32,263 nucleotides of DNA from Candidatus Woesearchaeota archaeon (lineage in GTDB: Archaea > Nanobdellota > Nanobdellia > Woesearchaeales > UBA10216), in assembly GCA_016180195.1 (NCBI GenBank), contig JACPBS010000014.1, positions 7,208 through 39,470 of the forward strand, written 5' to 3'. The notes beneath the pieces are model-generated. The model was not told the origin of the DNA. It saw nothing but the letters and a program-made list of their open reading frames with translations, and searched no databases. Positions 24,260-32,254 of this stretch are shown here, piece by piece (the stretch's first letter is position 1; the number at the start of each line of letters is the position of its first letter). A program made the translations under genes and the position numbers.

Positions 24260-24890
24260 ATGGCTTGGGCATGCAGGATTCAAAATCTCATCCGAAAAGG
24301 TGATCTTTGTAGACCCTTACAAGGCTGAAACAAGCGATAAGGCAGACATAATACTTGTCACGCATCCGCACTATGACCACTTCAGCATCGAAGACATAAG
24401 GCAGATCTCGAAAATGGAAACCGTAATAATAGGCCCTGAAGAATGCAGAGCCGCGATAAACACGCACAAGATACATCACAAGGAATTCAAAACAATATTG
24501 CCGGGATATACAATTGCAGTTTACAACTGCTCAATAACCGGAGTTCCAGCATATAACGTGACCAAGCATTTCCATAAGAAGGCAGATGGATGGGTTGGCT
24601 TTGTAATCAGGACGGAAAACCGCGCAATATACCATGCAGGCGACACTGATTTCGTGCAGGAAATGGCATCAATAAAAGCGGATATCGCAATGCTCCCAGT
24701 GGGAGGCACGTATACCATGAACGCAAGAGAGGCTGCCCAGGCATGCAACCTGATAAAGCCAAAGATAGCGATCCCCATGCATTACGGCAGCATCATAGGA
24801 TCGAAAACAGACGCCGAAGTTTTCACGAAATCAGTAGCGCATTCGAAGGTGCAGGTAATGGAGAAGAACGTGCCTATTGAAGTGGGATAA
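24249..24890 (+). CDS. Metallo-beta-lactamase-fold hydrolase (UPF0173 type)
   Basis: 213 residues. The metal-binding set is THPHYDHFS (HPHYDH at 39-44), a central HAGDTDF motif and IPMHYGSIIG near the C-terminus, the layout of the UPF0173/YtkL-like metal-dependent hydrolases. The substrate is not known for this group. The N-terminus MEIEWLGHAGFKI is also typical. It is the last overlapping gene of the translin-gatC-gatA operon. Confidence 0.88.
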   Translation: MEIEWLGHAGFKISSEKVIFVDPYKAETSDKADIILVTHPHYDHFSIEDIRQISKMETVIIGPEECRAAINTHKIHHKEFKTILPGYTIAVYNCSITGVPAYNVTKHFHKKADGWVGFVIRTENRAIYHAGDTDFVQEMASIKADIAMLPVGGTYTMNAREAAQACNLIKPKIAIPMHYGSIIGSKTDAEVFTKSVAHSKVQVMEKNVPIEVG

Positions 24891-24905
24891 ACTGAGGGTA
24901 AAATT

Positions 24906-25049
24906 ATGAGAGAAATAAGATGCTTGATCTGCAAAGGGGAAACGGAAAAAGGCATTCTGCATGCACAGTTACAGAAATTCCCGCGTATAAACACATCAAA
25001 TACGGTTTTGTGCAGCTATAAGCTGAATGAACAACCTAAAGGATATTAG
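24906..25049 (+). CDS. Small Cys-containing protein, 47 aa
   Basis: A 48-codon frame starts at ATG 24906, with GAGGGT about 8 nt upstream as a good ribosome-binding site and the hydrolase stop only 15 nt before it. It opens MREIRCLICKGETEKGILHA with a CxxC knuckle. A third cysteine is in NTVLCSYKL near the C-terminus, so a complete four-cysteine zinc site is not formed by one chain. It could be the last gene of the gatCA operon. I know no family for it. Conservation in relatives would decide whether it is real. Confidence 0.5.
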   Translation: MREIRCLICKGETEKGILHAQLQKFPRINTSNTVLCSYKLNEQPKGY

Positions 25050-25147
25050 TAAAGTCATACCCCTTTATTGAGAAATTTTATCTGGACAATAGAAAGGAAA
25101 TGTGATGATTATAACCTCAATTGGATGGGATACAAATCAGAAAATCA

Positions 25148-26203
25148 TTACCAGCTAATCCTATACCTCAACAAAGCCCCGATGCCGCCCAATGCATCCA
25201 GCTTCTTGCCTGGCTCGTTTTCCGAATTCACGATATACACATCGCCTTTTGACTTATCCGTGTCTTTCATTATTTTCTCTATTGCAGCAAACCTGTCCTC
25301 CTGCCGCGCCTTCAAAATCAATTTGTCTGTCACGATAAGCAGCTTTACAGCCCCGGCATCAGCTGCCTGCCCCACCTCCTTTTTTCCATAAGCCGCAAGC
25401 CCTGCTTTTGATATCTCCACAAACAATTGCTCCACAAGACGTTCCTCATTGGCAGTCCTTTCCTGTTTCAGCACTTCCTTGAGCTCAGCACGCTTCAATG
25501 TCTCATTTATCCCGCCCTTCACGCTGCTGCAGGTAGCAACAACTATTTTCGATTTCAGATCATCGTTACCCAGCTCTTTCAGCAGCTCCTCTTTCCAGAA
25601 TGACGGGCTTGACAAAATAATGTGCTCCACTTTGTATTTCTTATCATGCTCCTTCAACAGCCCTATTATTTCCCTGTAGAAGTTTTTTGTCTCAGTCTTC
25701 TGCGCCTTCTTTTCAACCTGCCCTTTAATTTCCGCAAGCACCTTATACCCCTGTTCCTGAAGGACTGCAATTATTGCCTCCTCCCTGTCGAAAACGCAGA
25801 TTATCGTATGGAAGCTCTTTTTTGATGCCGCCTCCCTTAACCTGTCAAGCTGATAATTGAACCACTTATCCTTGACTATAGTGGCTGCGGTGCCTTCCTC
25901 AAAGTTAAACGTATGGTGGGCTTTCGGAACATCGTCAGGAGCCTCTATTATCATCCCGCTGGCCCTGAGGATGTTTGAGTACTTGTGAAACTCAACCTTC
26001 TCAGCCCTAAGGGCAACCCAAATCGGCCTTTTTGCAGCTTCAGAAGCCCTTTCATCCTTGCTTTTTACCTGCACCTTCCTAAAAGTCCTTCCTTTAATCA
26101 AGTCTCCAGGCTCAATTACCTGGCTCAGGTACCAAAGATCGTCCAGAGTTTGAACCTGGACTGTCACTTCTCCCTTTTTCAGATTGGATTTTAGTATCTT
26201 CAT
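25148..26203 (-). CDS. pelA: mRNA surveillance protein Pelota (Dom34)
   Basis: 351 residues, standard for archaeal Pelota. It rescues stalled ribosomes with aEF1A and ABCE1. The N-terminal Sm-like domain begins MKILKSNLKKGEVTVQVQTL then DDLWYLSQVIEPGDLI. The central eRF1-like domain shows the FDREEAIIAVL strand and lacks the GGQ of release factors, as expected. The C-terminal domain includes LLIVTDKLI and ends GGIGALLRYRISW. Its promoter is shared with the divergent surface-protein gene. Confidence 0.95.
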   Translation of the reverse strand: MKILKSNLKKGEVTVQVQTLDDLWYLSQVIEPGDLIKGRTFRKVQVKSKDERASEAAKRPIWVALRAEKVEFHKYSNILRASGMIIEAPDDVPKAHHTFNFEEGTAATIVKDKWFNYQLDRLREAASKKSFHTIICVFDREEAIIAVLQEQGYKVLAEIKGQVEKKAQKTETKNFYREIIGLLKEHDKKYKVEHIILSSPSFWKEELLKELGNDDLKSKIVVATCSSVKGGINETLKRAELKEVLKQERTANEERLVEQLFVEISKAGLAAYGKKEVGQAADAGAVKLLIVTDKLILKARQEDRFAAIEKIMKDTDKSKGDVYIVNSENEPGKKLDALGGIGALLRYRISW

Positions 26204-26221
26204 GGTAATTAAAGAAAAAGA

Positions 26222-26233
26222 TTTATATATAAA
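26222..26233. promoter_or_regulatory. Symmetric TATA box shared by pelota and surface cluster
   Basis: TTTATATATAAA is a perfect palindrome whose centre (26227.5) is 24.5 nt from the pelota ATG (26203) and 24.5 nt from the ATG at 26252. The purine-rich GAAAAAGA on the left resembles a BRE for rightward transcription; the right flank does not. One TATA box may therefore serve two leaderless genes. Confidence 0.55.
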
Positions 26234-26251
26234 GGTAGCGAGGTCATCGCC

Positions 26252-27418
26252 ATGTATCAGACCAAAGGCCAGAGTGCAGGAGGTGCCTCTGCCCTCATCG
26301 CCACAATTGTTGGCCTTATACTGCTTTACATCATGTTTCTGCCACCCGAGGACAGGGCAGTACTTCTTGACCAGAATTTAACCAGTCCAGGCGTAATCAA
26401 GGGTGTTGGCGAAGACTCGAGGGTGCTGCTCCGCGAGTTCCCAGGAACCCTCATCAAGGCAAGACAGGAGGATTTTGAGCATAAAATAAACTCATTCAAC
26501 CTTTACGAGAAGAGCGAGGATACTGTTATAAAATCAATACCCAACATATATGTCGAATCGAAGAGAGGAAATGAAAGAAAAAAAACCATGCCATTATCCG
26601 TAAACCCCGTGGCCACTTCAAATGTGCAGCTAAGCTTCTCAGCAGTACAACATGAAGGCAGGCTAATAATAAAGGTGAATGACGATGAGGTGTACAACAA
26701 CAAGCCCTCATCACAAGTTGTAATCAGACTTGACAAGCTCCAGAATGAGAACGTGATAGAATTCATGTCAGAGCCCATAGACTTCCAGTTCTGGAAGAAG
26801 AACTATCACGAATTGTCCGATGTTAAGGTTACGGGCACAGTAAAAAATACTGAAAACCTCGATTCCAGGCAAACATTCGTGGTCAGCGGCGAAGAGGCAG
26901 GAAACATCGAAACTGCAAAATTCAGCTATTTTGTTGACTGCAAGGTAAATGATGCAGGCTTACTCAGCGTTTACATCAATGAAAACATCATAAGCTCAAA
27001 CGTTCCAGACTGCGGCAGCTTTGTAAGGTTCGACCTAGATCCTTCAGTGATAATAAGGGGGTCAAACAGCATAAGGTTTTCAGCAACAAAAGGAACCTTT
27101 CTAATAGACCAGCTTTCGATAAAGACAAACCTGATCGACCCGATCGAGCCCATTTACTTTTTCGATGTCAACTCCACAAAATACTCGTGGATAGCCAATG
27201 ACAAGTTCGATGCAGTACTCAGGATGAAATTTGTAGATGACAAACAAGAAAAAGTAGCTGAGCTGAACATAAACAACCGAAGGACATTCATGGATGCAAA
27301 AAGAGCATCCAATTTCTCAAAGGACATAAGCCAGTTCATTGTTGAGGGGAATAATTTCATAAAAATAATACCTGAAAAAACCCTCAACCTTGTACAGGTC
27401 ACAATAAGCCTGGAATAG
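26252..27418 (+). CDS. Membrane-anchored surface protein with beta repeats
   Basis: 388 residues, family not recognised. An N-terminal transmembrane helix follows a short polar start (about 12-33, ALIATIVGLILLYIMFLP); the preceding KGQSAGGAS resembles the leader of archaeal type IV pilin-like proteins, but a cleavage site is not certain. The rest is beta-rich and extracytoplasmic. Three modules look related: LIIKVNDDEVYNN...VIRLDKL...VIEFMSE, LLSVYINENIISS...VRFDLDPSVI...SIRFSA, and VAELNINNRRTF...ISQFIVEGNNFIKIIPE. A leaderless start is supported by the symmetric TATA box. It heads a four-gene envelope cluster. Confidence 0.82.
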   Translation: MYQTKGQSAGGASALIATIVGLILLYIMFLPPEDRAVLLDQNLTSPGVIKGVGEDSRVLLREFPGTLIKARQEDFEHKINSFNLYEKSEDTVIKSIPNIYVESKRGNERKKTMPLSVNPVATSNVQLSFSAVQHEGRLIIKVNDDEVYNNKPSSQVVIRLDKLQNENVIEFMSEPIDFQFWKKNYHELSDVKVTGTVKNTENLDSRQTFVVSGEEAGNIETAKFSYFVDCKVNDAGLLSVYINENIISSNVPDCGSFVRFDLDPSVIIRGSNSIRFSATKGTFLIDQLSIKTNLIDPIEPIYFFDVNSTKYSWIANDKFDAVLRMKFVDDKQEKVAELNINNRRTFMDAKRASNFSKDISQFIVEGNNFIKIIPEKTLNLVQVTISLE

Positions 27419-27428
27419 GCTAGAAAGA

Positions 27429-27440
27429 TTTATAATTTAT
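27429..27440 (+). promoter_or_regulatory. TATA box and leader for the 911-aa envelope gene
   Basis: TTTATAATTTAT lies about 38 nt before the ATG at 27473. This leaves a short leader that contains GAGGG at 27463-27467, a Shine-Dalgarno sequence at 5 nt spacing. Unlike most genes here, this one appears to use a ribosome-binding site. Confidence 0.45.
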
Positions 27441-27472
27441 AGAGCGACAAAGAGTCAAAAAAGAGGGTTCTT

Positions 27473-30208
27473 ATGGCTGATGATGAAGAAGAGGGTGTCT
27501 TAAAGAGGGCTAGAGCCCGCTTGGGAACTTACGGGAAAGACGCTTTTTCAGCCATGAAGAAAGGCGCTGAATTAAGTGCAGCTGGAGCAGTGACAGGCAT
27601 CAAAGGTTCGGGTGCAGTAGCTGCGAAAAGCCTTTCGGCCATAAAAAAAGGGGCTGAAATAAGCGCTGCCGGAGCTGCTTCCGGGGCCAGGGGCACGGGC
27701 AGCGTTGCTGTCAAAGGCCTTGATTTTCTGAAACCCCGAATGCAGTCACCATTCATATTCTTCCTTCTAATAATCACTTACCAGCTCTTCGAGATACTTA
27801 CGAATTACGAAATACCCCTGGCAATGAGGCTGTTCATCTACATAGTATTTTTTGTCTTTGCCTGGCTCGCAATCAAGATTGATGTACAGCAGGCAGGATT
27901 CTTCTTTATCCTTTCATTCATCACCCCGTACGCGTGGCAGTACATCCCGAAGACAGGAGGCATATCAGAATATGCAGGCCCCATCATGTTCATACCCGCA
28001 CTATCATTATCGCTGTGGCTCGGTATATCGTCCAGCTATGAAGGACTGGCAGAACTCATAAGGATTTCATTAGTAATATTCCTCATATTCATCATAGCAT
28101 GGCCTAATGTACAGGCAATACTGAAATCAACAGGGTTCAGCGAATATGTTCCTAATGTTGATCCCAAGATGGGATGGAAAGGCATACAGAACGGCATAGA
28201 CAAGACAACAAAAACGTTCAGCCAGATCCCAGAGGCAATAAACAAGGCATTTCAAAGCCAGATAATAGTAGCAACAGGAGACTACTACACTGGAAGAGTT
28301 GATGAAAACAGCAAAAGGCCTGTAGGGGTATACATCGAAAAGCTAGAGGCAGCAGACCCAGAATACTATGAAGGGCAGAAAGTAGTTGTGCTTGCAGACA
28401 TCAAAGCCCAAACACTGAACTCCGAGATAAAGCTAAGTCCCAATTGCTGGTCAGACAGGAAGAGAAGGGAGGAAGTAGATGGAATGGTAATCCCCCCAAA
28501 GCTGACAATAGAAACCTACGGAATACAGTCTTTCGACTGCAAATTTGCTGCAAACAGCCTGAAATCAGGAACCCACACAATGACAGCTGCCGCAACATTC
28601 AGCTTCGAAACCATGGCATACCTGAAAACATACCTCATGGACAAGGACAAGATAAGAAGCTTAAGATCAATCGAGAAAGACCCGCTCGAATTCTATAAAA
28701 TACAGGAAACAAAGCCAGTTGCTGTTTACACCAACGGCCCGGTATCAATAGGGATGGAAGTAAAAAGCGCACTTCCAATAGCCCTTAAGCTAGGAGAGGT
28801 AGACCCATTCTCCCTTGGAATAACCATAGGAAACAACTGGCAGGGAAAAATAGAAAGCATATCCGAACTTAAAATAAGCCTTCCTCAAGGCATGGAGATT
28901 GACACAAGCTCCTGCTCCCACATATTCAACTCAGAAGGCCTAAAAGATAATTATAATGTCTATTCGCTGGATGTTGCAGCAGAAAGATTGGTCAACCCGA
29001 GAGCCTTCACGAACATAAAGAACCATCAGAGCCTAAGATGCTATATCGATGTCAAGGATGAATCTATATCAAGCCTCCTTGGAAAAACCCCTGTATCGGT
29101 CAGGTTCTTCAGGGCTGAGGCCAAGTATGACTATACTGTAGAAAAATCAATACCTCTCGAGATAAAATCAGAGGAAAGGACAAGTGTGGAAAAAGGGACT
29201 TGCGGGAGCAAACTGGCTGACATGGCAAGGAGGGGTCTTGGAAGGCCTGGAGCGGAAACAGGGTCATGGAGCGCGGAAAAAGAACCTGAATCAGACGAAC
29301 CAACAAGCCCTGGAGGATATATTGGCTGGGCGTTCAGCAGGTATGCGCATGTATACAAGGACAGCGAAATGGGCCTAACAGACAGCATAAACGAGCAGGC
29401 AGCATCAGGAAAGCTTGTTGATGGGGAAATTAATTCCAAAACCACACCGAACCTAGACTCTCTAAAAAATGGAGACATAGTCTTCTTCTGCGGAAAATAT
29501 GACTACTTAACAGGACAACTGGCTGAATGCGAAAACGAAGAAGCTGGCCACGCAGCAATTTACACTGGAAACGGACGCATAATCCATGCTGCAACAAAAG
29601 TTAAAGAAGAAAGCATGAGGCAATATGAATCCAACTATATCGGGGCAAGAAGGATGTGCAAGGAAGAGCAAAAAAATGACAAGCCCGACCCGGTAGATGT
29701 AAAAAGCACAGTGATTGCGTTTGCAGACGAATATGAAATACCCCGCGATGTTGCGCTTGGCGTAGCGGATGTTGAGGGAGGGCTGCAACATTATGCAGCC
29801 AACACATACACACCTGTAGGGTGGTGTGATGGCAAGGTGAAGTGCGGCGATCTTGATTCCTGCAGGACAGGCTCCATAGGGATGATGCAGATAAACAGCT
29901 GCGCACACCCAACATGCTTCAGCGATGAAGGAGTAATCTACGACCCGAAAAGCGGGGACATGTGCAAGGGAGCGCATGCATGCTCAGGAACAGATGCAAG
30001 AAACATAAGATGCAACATAGAGGCATCAATGAGGCTCCTGAGATCAGGATATGACCAGGGCCAGAGAAATCCTTATCCCGGATGCCATTGCGGAGGCAAA
30101 TACACTGGATGGGACTACGCGATAAAGAGCTATAACGGATGCGTATGCGACAAGAACCCGAACTATGTTTCAGAAGTAAGAAGAAGGGGGAAAGCGCTAA
30201 CAGAATGA
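27473..30208 (+). CDS. Polytopic envelope protein with NlpC/P60 and lysozyme-like domains
   Basis: 911 residues. Residues 25-82 are two 29-residue Ala/Gly-rich repeats. About five transmembrane helices follow (roughly 93-109, 119-133, 141-157, 168-186, 196-212), then a long extracytoplasmic part. Residues ~580-730 resemble an NlpC/P60 domain: NGDIVFFCGKYD, GHAAIYTGNGRIIHA. The place of the catalytic Cys (usually DCSG) reads PGGYIGWAF, so it may be inactive. Residues ~745-895 resemble a lytic transglycosylase: VADVEGGL with E768, then GSIGMMQINS. That domain has 12 cysteines, as expected for disulfides outside the cell. The next gene overlaps by ATGA. The order of domains recalls CwlT-like conjugation hydrolases; the role here is unknown. 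Confidence 0.85.
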   Translation: MADDEEEGVLKRARARLGTYGKDAFSAMKKGAELSAAGAVTGIKGSGAVAAKSLSAIKKGAEISAAGAASGARGTGSVAVKGLDFLKPRMQSPFIFFLLIITYQLFEILTNYEIPLAMRLFIYIVFFVFAWLAIKIDVQQAGFFFILSFITPYAWQYIPKTGGISEYAGPIMFIPALSLSLWLGISSSYEGLAELIRISLVIFLIFIIAWPNVQAILKSTGFSEYVPNVDPKMGWKGIQNGIDKTTKTFSQIPEAINKAFQSQIIVATGDYYTGRVDENSKRPVGVYIEKLEAADPEYYEGQKVVVLADIKAQTLNSEIKLSPNCWSDRKRREEVDGMVIPPKLTIETYGIQSFDCKFAANSLKSGTHTMTAAATFSFETMAYLKTYLMDKDKIRSLRSIEKDPLEFYKIQETKPVAVYTNGPVSIGMEVKSALPIALKLGEVDPFSLGITIGNNWQGKIESISELKISLPQGMEIDTSSCSHIFNSEGLKDNYNVYSLDVAAERLVNPRAFTNIKNHQSLRCYIDVKDESISSLLGKTPVSVRFFRAEAKYDYTVEKSIPLEIKSEERTSVEKGTCGSKLADMARRGLGRPGAETGSWSAEKEPESDEPTSPGGYIGWAFSRYAHVYKDSEMGLTDSINEQAASGKLVDGEINSKTTPNLDSLKNGDIVFFCGKYDYLTGQLAECENEEAGHAAIYTGNGRIIHAATKVKEESMRQYESNYIGARRMCKEEQKNDKPDPVDVKSTVIAFADEYEIPRDVALGVADVEGGLQHYAANTYTPVGWCDGKVKCGDLDSCRTGSIGMMQINSCAHPTCFSDEGVIYDPKSGDMCKGAHACSGTDARNIRCNIEASMRLLRSGYDQGQRNPYPGCHCGGKYTGWDYAIKSYNGCVCDKNPNYVSEVRRRGKALTE
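27545..27718 (+). repeat. Two in-frame 87-nt repeats in the envelope gene
   Basis: Copies at 27545-27631 and 27632-27718 encode FSAMKKGAELSAAGAV... and LSAIKKGAEISAAGAA..., each 29 residues with KKGAE-SAAGA and GSGAVA/GTGSVA in register. They precede the first membrane helix, so they are probably cytoplasmic amphipathic helices. Confidence 0.75.
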
Positions 30209-31200
30209 AAATGAGGCTATTGCTTGTTTTTGCGGCAATTGTGATGATCACAGGGTGCAGCAAGATACCTGGAGGGAAAAGCGGAGGAGAGATCCCATTC
30301 AGCTACGATGCAATACATACAGGAAGCGAAGGGGTGAAGCTGGAATTCATATCCAACGCACCTCCAAATGAATTACTGGCGCCGTCAAAAGACGGAAACG
30401 GGTATCCGTTCAGGCTAGGGGTCAAAGCCACCAACAAAGGAGCTACAAAGGTTGAGAACGGCTACATAACGGTAACTGCAGAAGACGACTACCTTGATCT
30501 TGACAACGGCTTCACGAAGACCTATACGATAGACGGAAAAAACTTCTTCAATCCACAGGGCGAATCAGAAGCAATCATATTCAACGGCATCACGAAGAAA
30601 TTCAAGGAAGGCCAGTCAGACAAGTACAGGACAACTGTCCTTGCCACAACGTGCTACAAGTACCTGACAGAGGTCAAAAAGGAGATATGCATAGACACCG
30701 ACATACTGGACCTGAAAAAGAAGCAGAAGATATGCACGACTAAAGATATCTCACTGAGCAACCAAGGAGGGCCGGTGGCTGTTACAAAGATAGAAACCAA
30801 GCTATTCCCCGAAGGAGGAAGCGAAGGCATAGCATACGTAAAGCCGCAATTTGTAATCACCATAAGGAATGTTGGTGACGGGCAAATAGTCAACCCGGAC
30901 CTTGACATGGCATCAGTCTGCTCGTCAGAGCTGATAGCAGACAAGAACCAGGACATGTTCAAGAAAGCATGGAACATAGTAAAGATCAGAGCCAGACTTT
31001 CAGACAAGGAACTGGCATGCTTCCCCAACCCGCTCAAAATAAGGGAAGGAGACGACATAATGAGATGCAGCATGAGGGAAGATGAAAAAATAGACGCAAA
31101 TCTCCCAACCTACAACTCGCCGCTCGTTGTATCCATCGAATACGGATACACGTCAACCATATCCAAAGAAGTGATGGTAACCAAAGACCTAGACTACTAG
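30205..31200 (+). CDS. Predicted lipoprotein, first of two paralogues
   Basis: 331 residues from ATG 30205, which overlaps the previous stop (ATGA); an earlier in-frame ATG at 30139 is inside the upstream gene and would mask the signal peptide. The start MKMRLLLVFAAIVMITGCSK is a lipoprotein signal with lipobox ITGC and Cys18 as the anchor. The body is beta-rich. FRLGVKATNKGATKVENGYI resembles a CARDB/COG1361-type adhesion-like sandwich, and there are paired cysteines in VLATTCYKYL, EICIDTD and KICTTKD. The next gene is a clear paralogue (KYRTTVLATTCYKY against TYKTTLMATACYSY). It should be tethered outside the membrane, near the 911-residue protein. Confidence 0.85.
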   Translation: MKMRLLLVFAAIVMITGCSKIPGGKSGGEIPFSYDAIHTGSEGVKLEFISNAPPNELLAPSKDGNGYPFRLGVKATNKGATKVENGYITVTAEDDYLDLDNGFTKTYTIDGKNFFNPQGESEAIIFNGITKKFKEGQSDKYRTTVLATTCYKYLTEVKKEICIDTDILDLKKKQKICTTKDISLSNQGGPVAVTKIETKLFPEGGSEGIAYVKPQFVITIRNVGDGQIVNPDLDMASVCSSELIADKNQDMFKKAWNIVKIRARLSDKELACFPNPLKIREGDDIMRCSMREDEKIDANLPTYNSPLVVSIEYGYTSTISKEVMVTKDLDY

Positions 31201-31203
31201 GCA

Positions 31204-31216
31204 AATATTTAAATAA
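31204..31216 (+). promoter_or_regulatory. TATA box for the second lipoprotein
   Basis: AATATTTAAATAA is centred about 28 nt before the ATG at 31238. The second lipoprotein can therefore be made separately from the first. Confidence 0.5.
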
Positions 31217-31237
31217 CCCATTCAATAGGCTTGGAAA

Positions 31238-32167
31238 ATGAAAAAAGAGGCTTTTTTGCTGCTGCTTGTTTTTTTTTTGATTGTGGGATGTAGCCAGCAA
31301 ACAAACAAAGGCAATGATAATTTCAGGACCGGAACAAAAGGCCTGGTAATGAGCTTCATTCCAGGATCCCCCCCTGACAGGTTTCTAGGTGACGGAAAGC
31401 TTGATGTTGCAGTCCAGGTCAAGAATGCGGGAACAACCAGCATTGAGAACAGCAATGGATTCGGAGGAAACATCTACCTCACAGGATTTGACAGGAACAT
31501 AATCGCATTTGACAAAGAAGCGGATGGCATCAACCTGCTTGGAGGCCGAAACCTTTATGACCCTGAAGGGGAGATTGATATCAAGGAATTCCAGGGTAAC
31601 GTGAAGCTTGCTGACGGCGTAGACACATACAAAACCACGCTAATGGCAACTGCATGCTACTCCTATGAGACCACCGCAGCACCCATGGTGTGCATTGACC
31701 CGGATCCTTTCGGATCAAAGACAAAGCAAAAGGCATGCACCACGCAAAATGTCGGCCTTTCAGGAGGCCAGGGAGCACCCATCTCAGTCACGAAGGTTGA
31801 GCTAAACCCCTCAAGCGAAAAACTAAGGTTTACGATACATTTCTCAAACTCGGGCGGAGGCATGGTATACGACATGAACAGCCAGAACTGCAATCCATAC
31901 TCCACAGGCCTATCATCAAAAGAAAAGAATGTGGTGAGCGTTGAAGAGGTAAGGATAGGAAGCATAGACATCACAGGCACCTGCAAGCCCCTCATAGATA
32001 GGAAATTTACACTAATCAACAACGCCAGAAACATCATGTGCGAACTGGATATACAGTCAAGCGGAATCCCTCAAAGCGCATTCTCATCCCCACTGCTTAT
32101 ACGGGTAAGGTACGGATATACAACTTCCATATCAAAGAGCATAGAAATAATAAGGCCGCCCAAGTAG
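31238..32167 (+). CDS. Predicted lipoprotein, second of two paralogues
   Basis: 309 residues. MKKEAFLLLLVFFLIVGCSQ is a lipoprotein signal with the lipobox IVGC and anchor Cys18. The domain pattern follows the upstream paralogue: LDVAVQVKNAGTTSIENSNG, TTLMATACYSYE, PMVCIDPD, KQKACTTQNVGLS, PISVTKVEL and a final SPLLIRVRYGYTTSISKSIE. The upstream copy has SPLVVSIEYGYTSTISKEV at the same place. This points to tandem duplication and divergence. It is longer in the middle loops than typical CARDB domains. Function is unknown; a surface or host-contact role fits the context. Confidence 0.85.
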   Translation: MKKEAFLLLLVFFLIVGCSQQTNKGNDNFRTGTKGLVMSFIPGSPPDRFLGDGKLDVAVQVKNAGTTSIENSNGFGGNIYLTGFDRNIIAFDKEADGINLLGGRNLYDPEGEIDIKEFQGNVKLADGVDTYKTTLMATACYSYETTAAPMVCIDPDPFGSKTKQKACTTQNVGLSGGQGAPISVTKVELNPSSEKLRFTIHFSNSGGGMVYDMNSQNCNPYSTGLSSKEKNVVSVEEVRIGSIDITGTCKPLIDRKFTLINNARNIMCELDIQSSGIPQSAFSSPLLIRVRYGYTTSISKSIEIIRPPK

Positions 32168-32235
32168 GCATTGTTCAAAGTTTCATTTTGAGCACCTCAT
32201 TAACATATTGTGGGTGAAGCATTTGGCGTAGAAGT

Positions 32236-32254
32236 GTCTGGCTTGCTGCCAGAC
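32236..32254. other. 7-bp perfect hairpin near the right edge
   Basis: GTCTGGC-TTGCT-GCCAGAC closes a 5-nt loop about 70 nt after the last gene. It could be a terminator or the beginning of a structured RNA cut by the window edge. The sequence before it does not fit a tRNA acceptor and D-arm, so I do not call a tRNA. Confidence 0.4.

Noticed and set aside
25104-25147. Possible C/D box guide RNA starting at GTGATGA
   Set aside because: A C box is present, but no CTGA D box or C'/D' pair follows at a sensible distance.
29507-29977. 156-codon open frame antisense to the envelope hydrolase domains
   Set aside because: Cys/His-rich look derives from the cysteine-rich sense gene; no promoter or ribosome-binding site.
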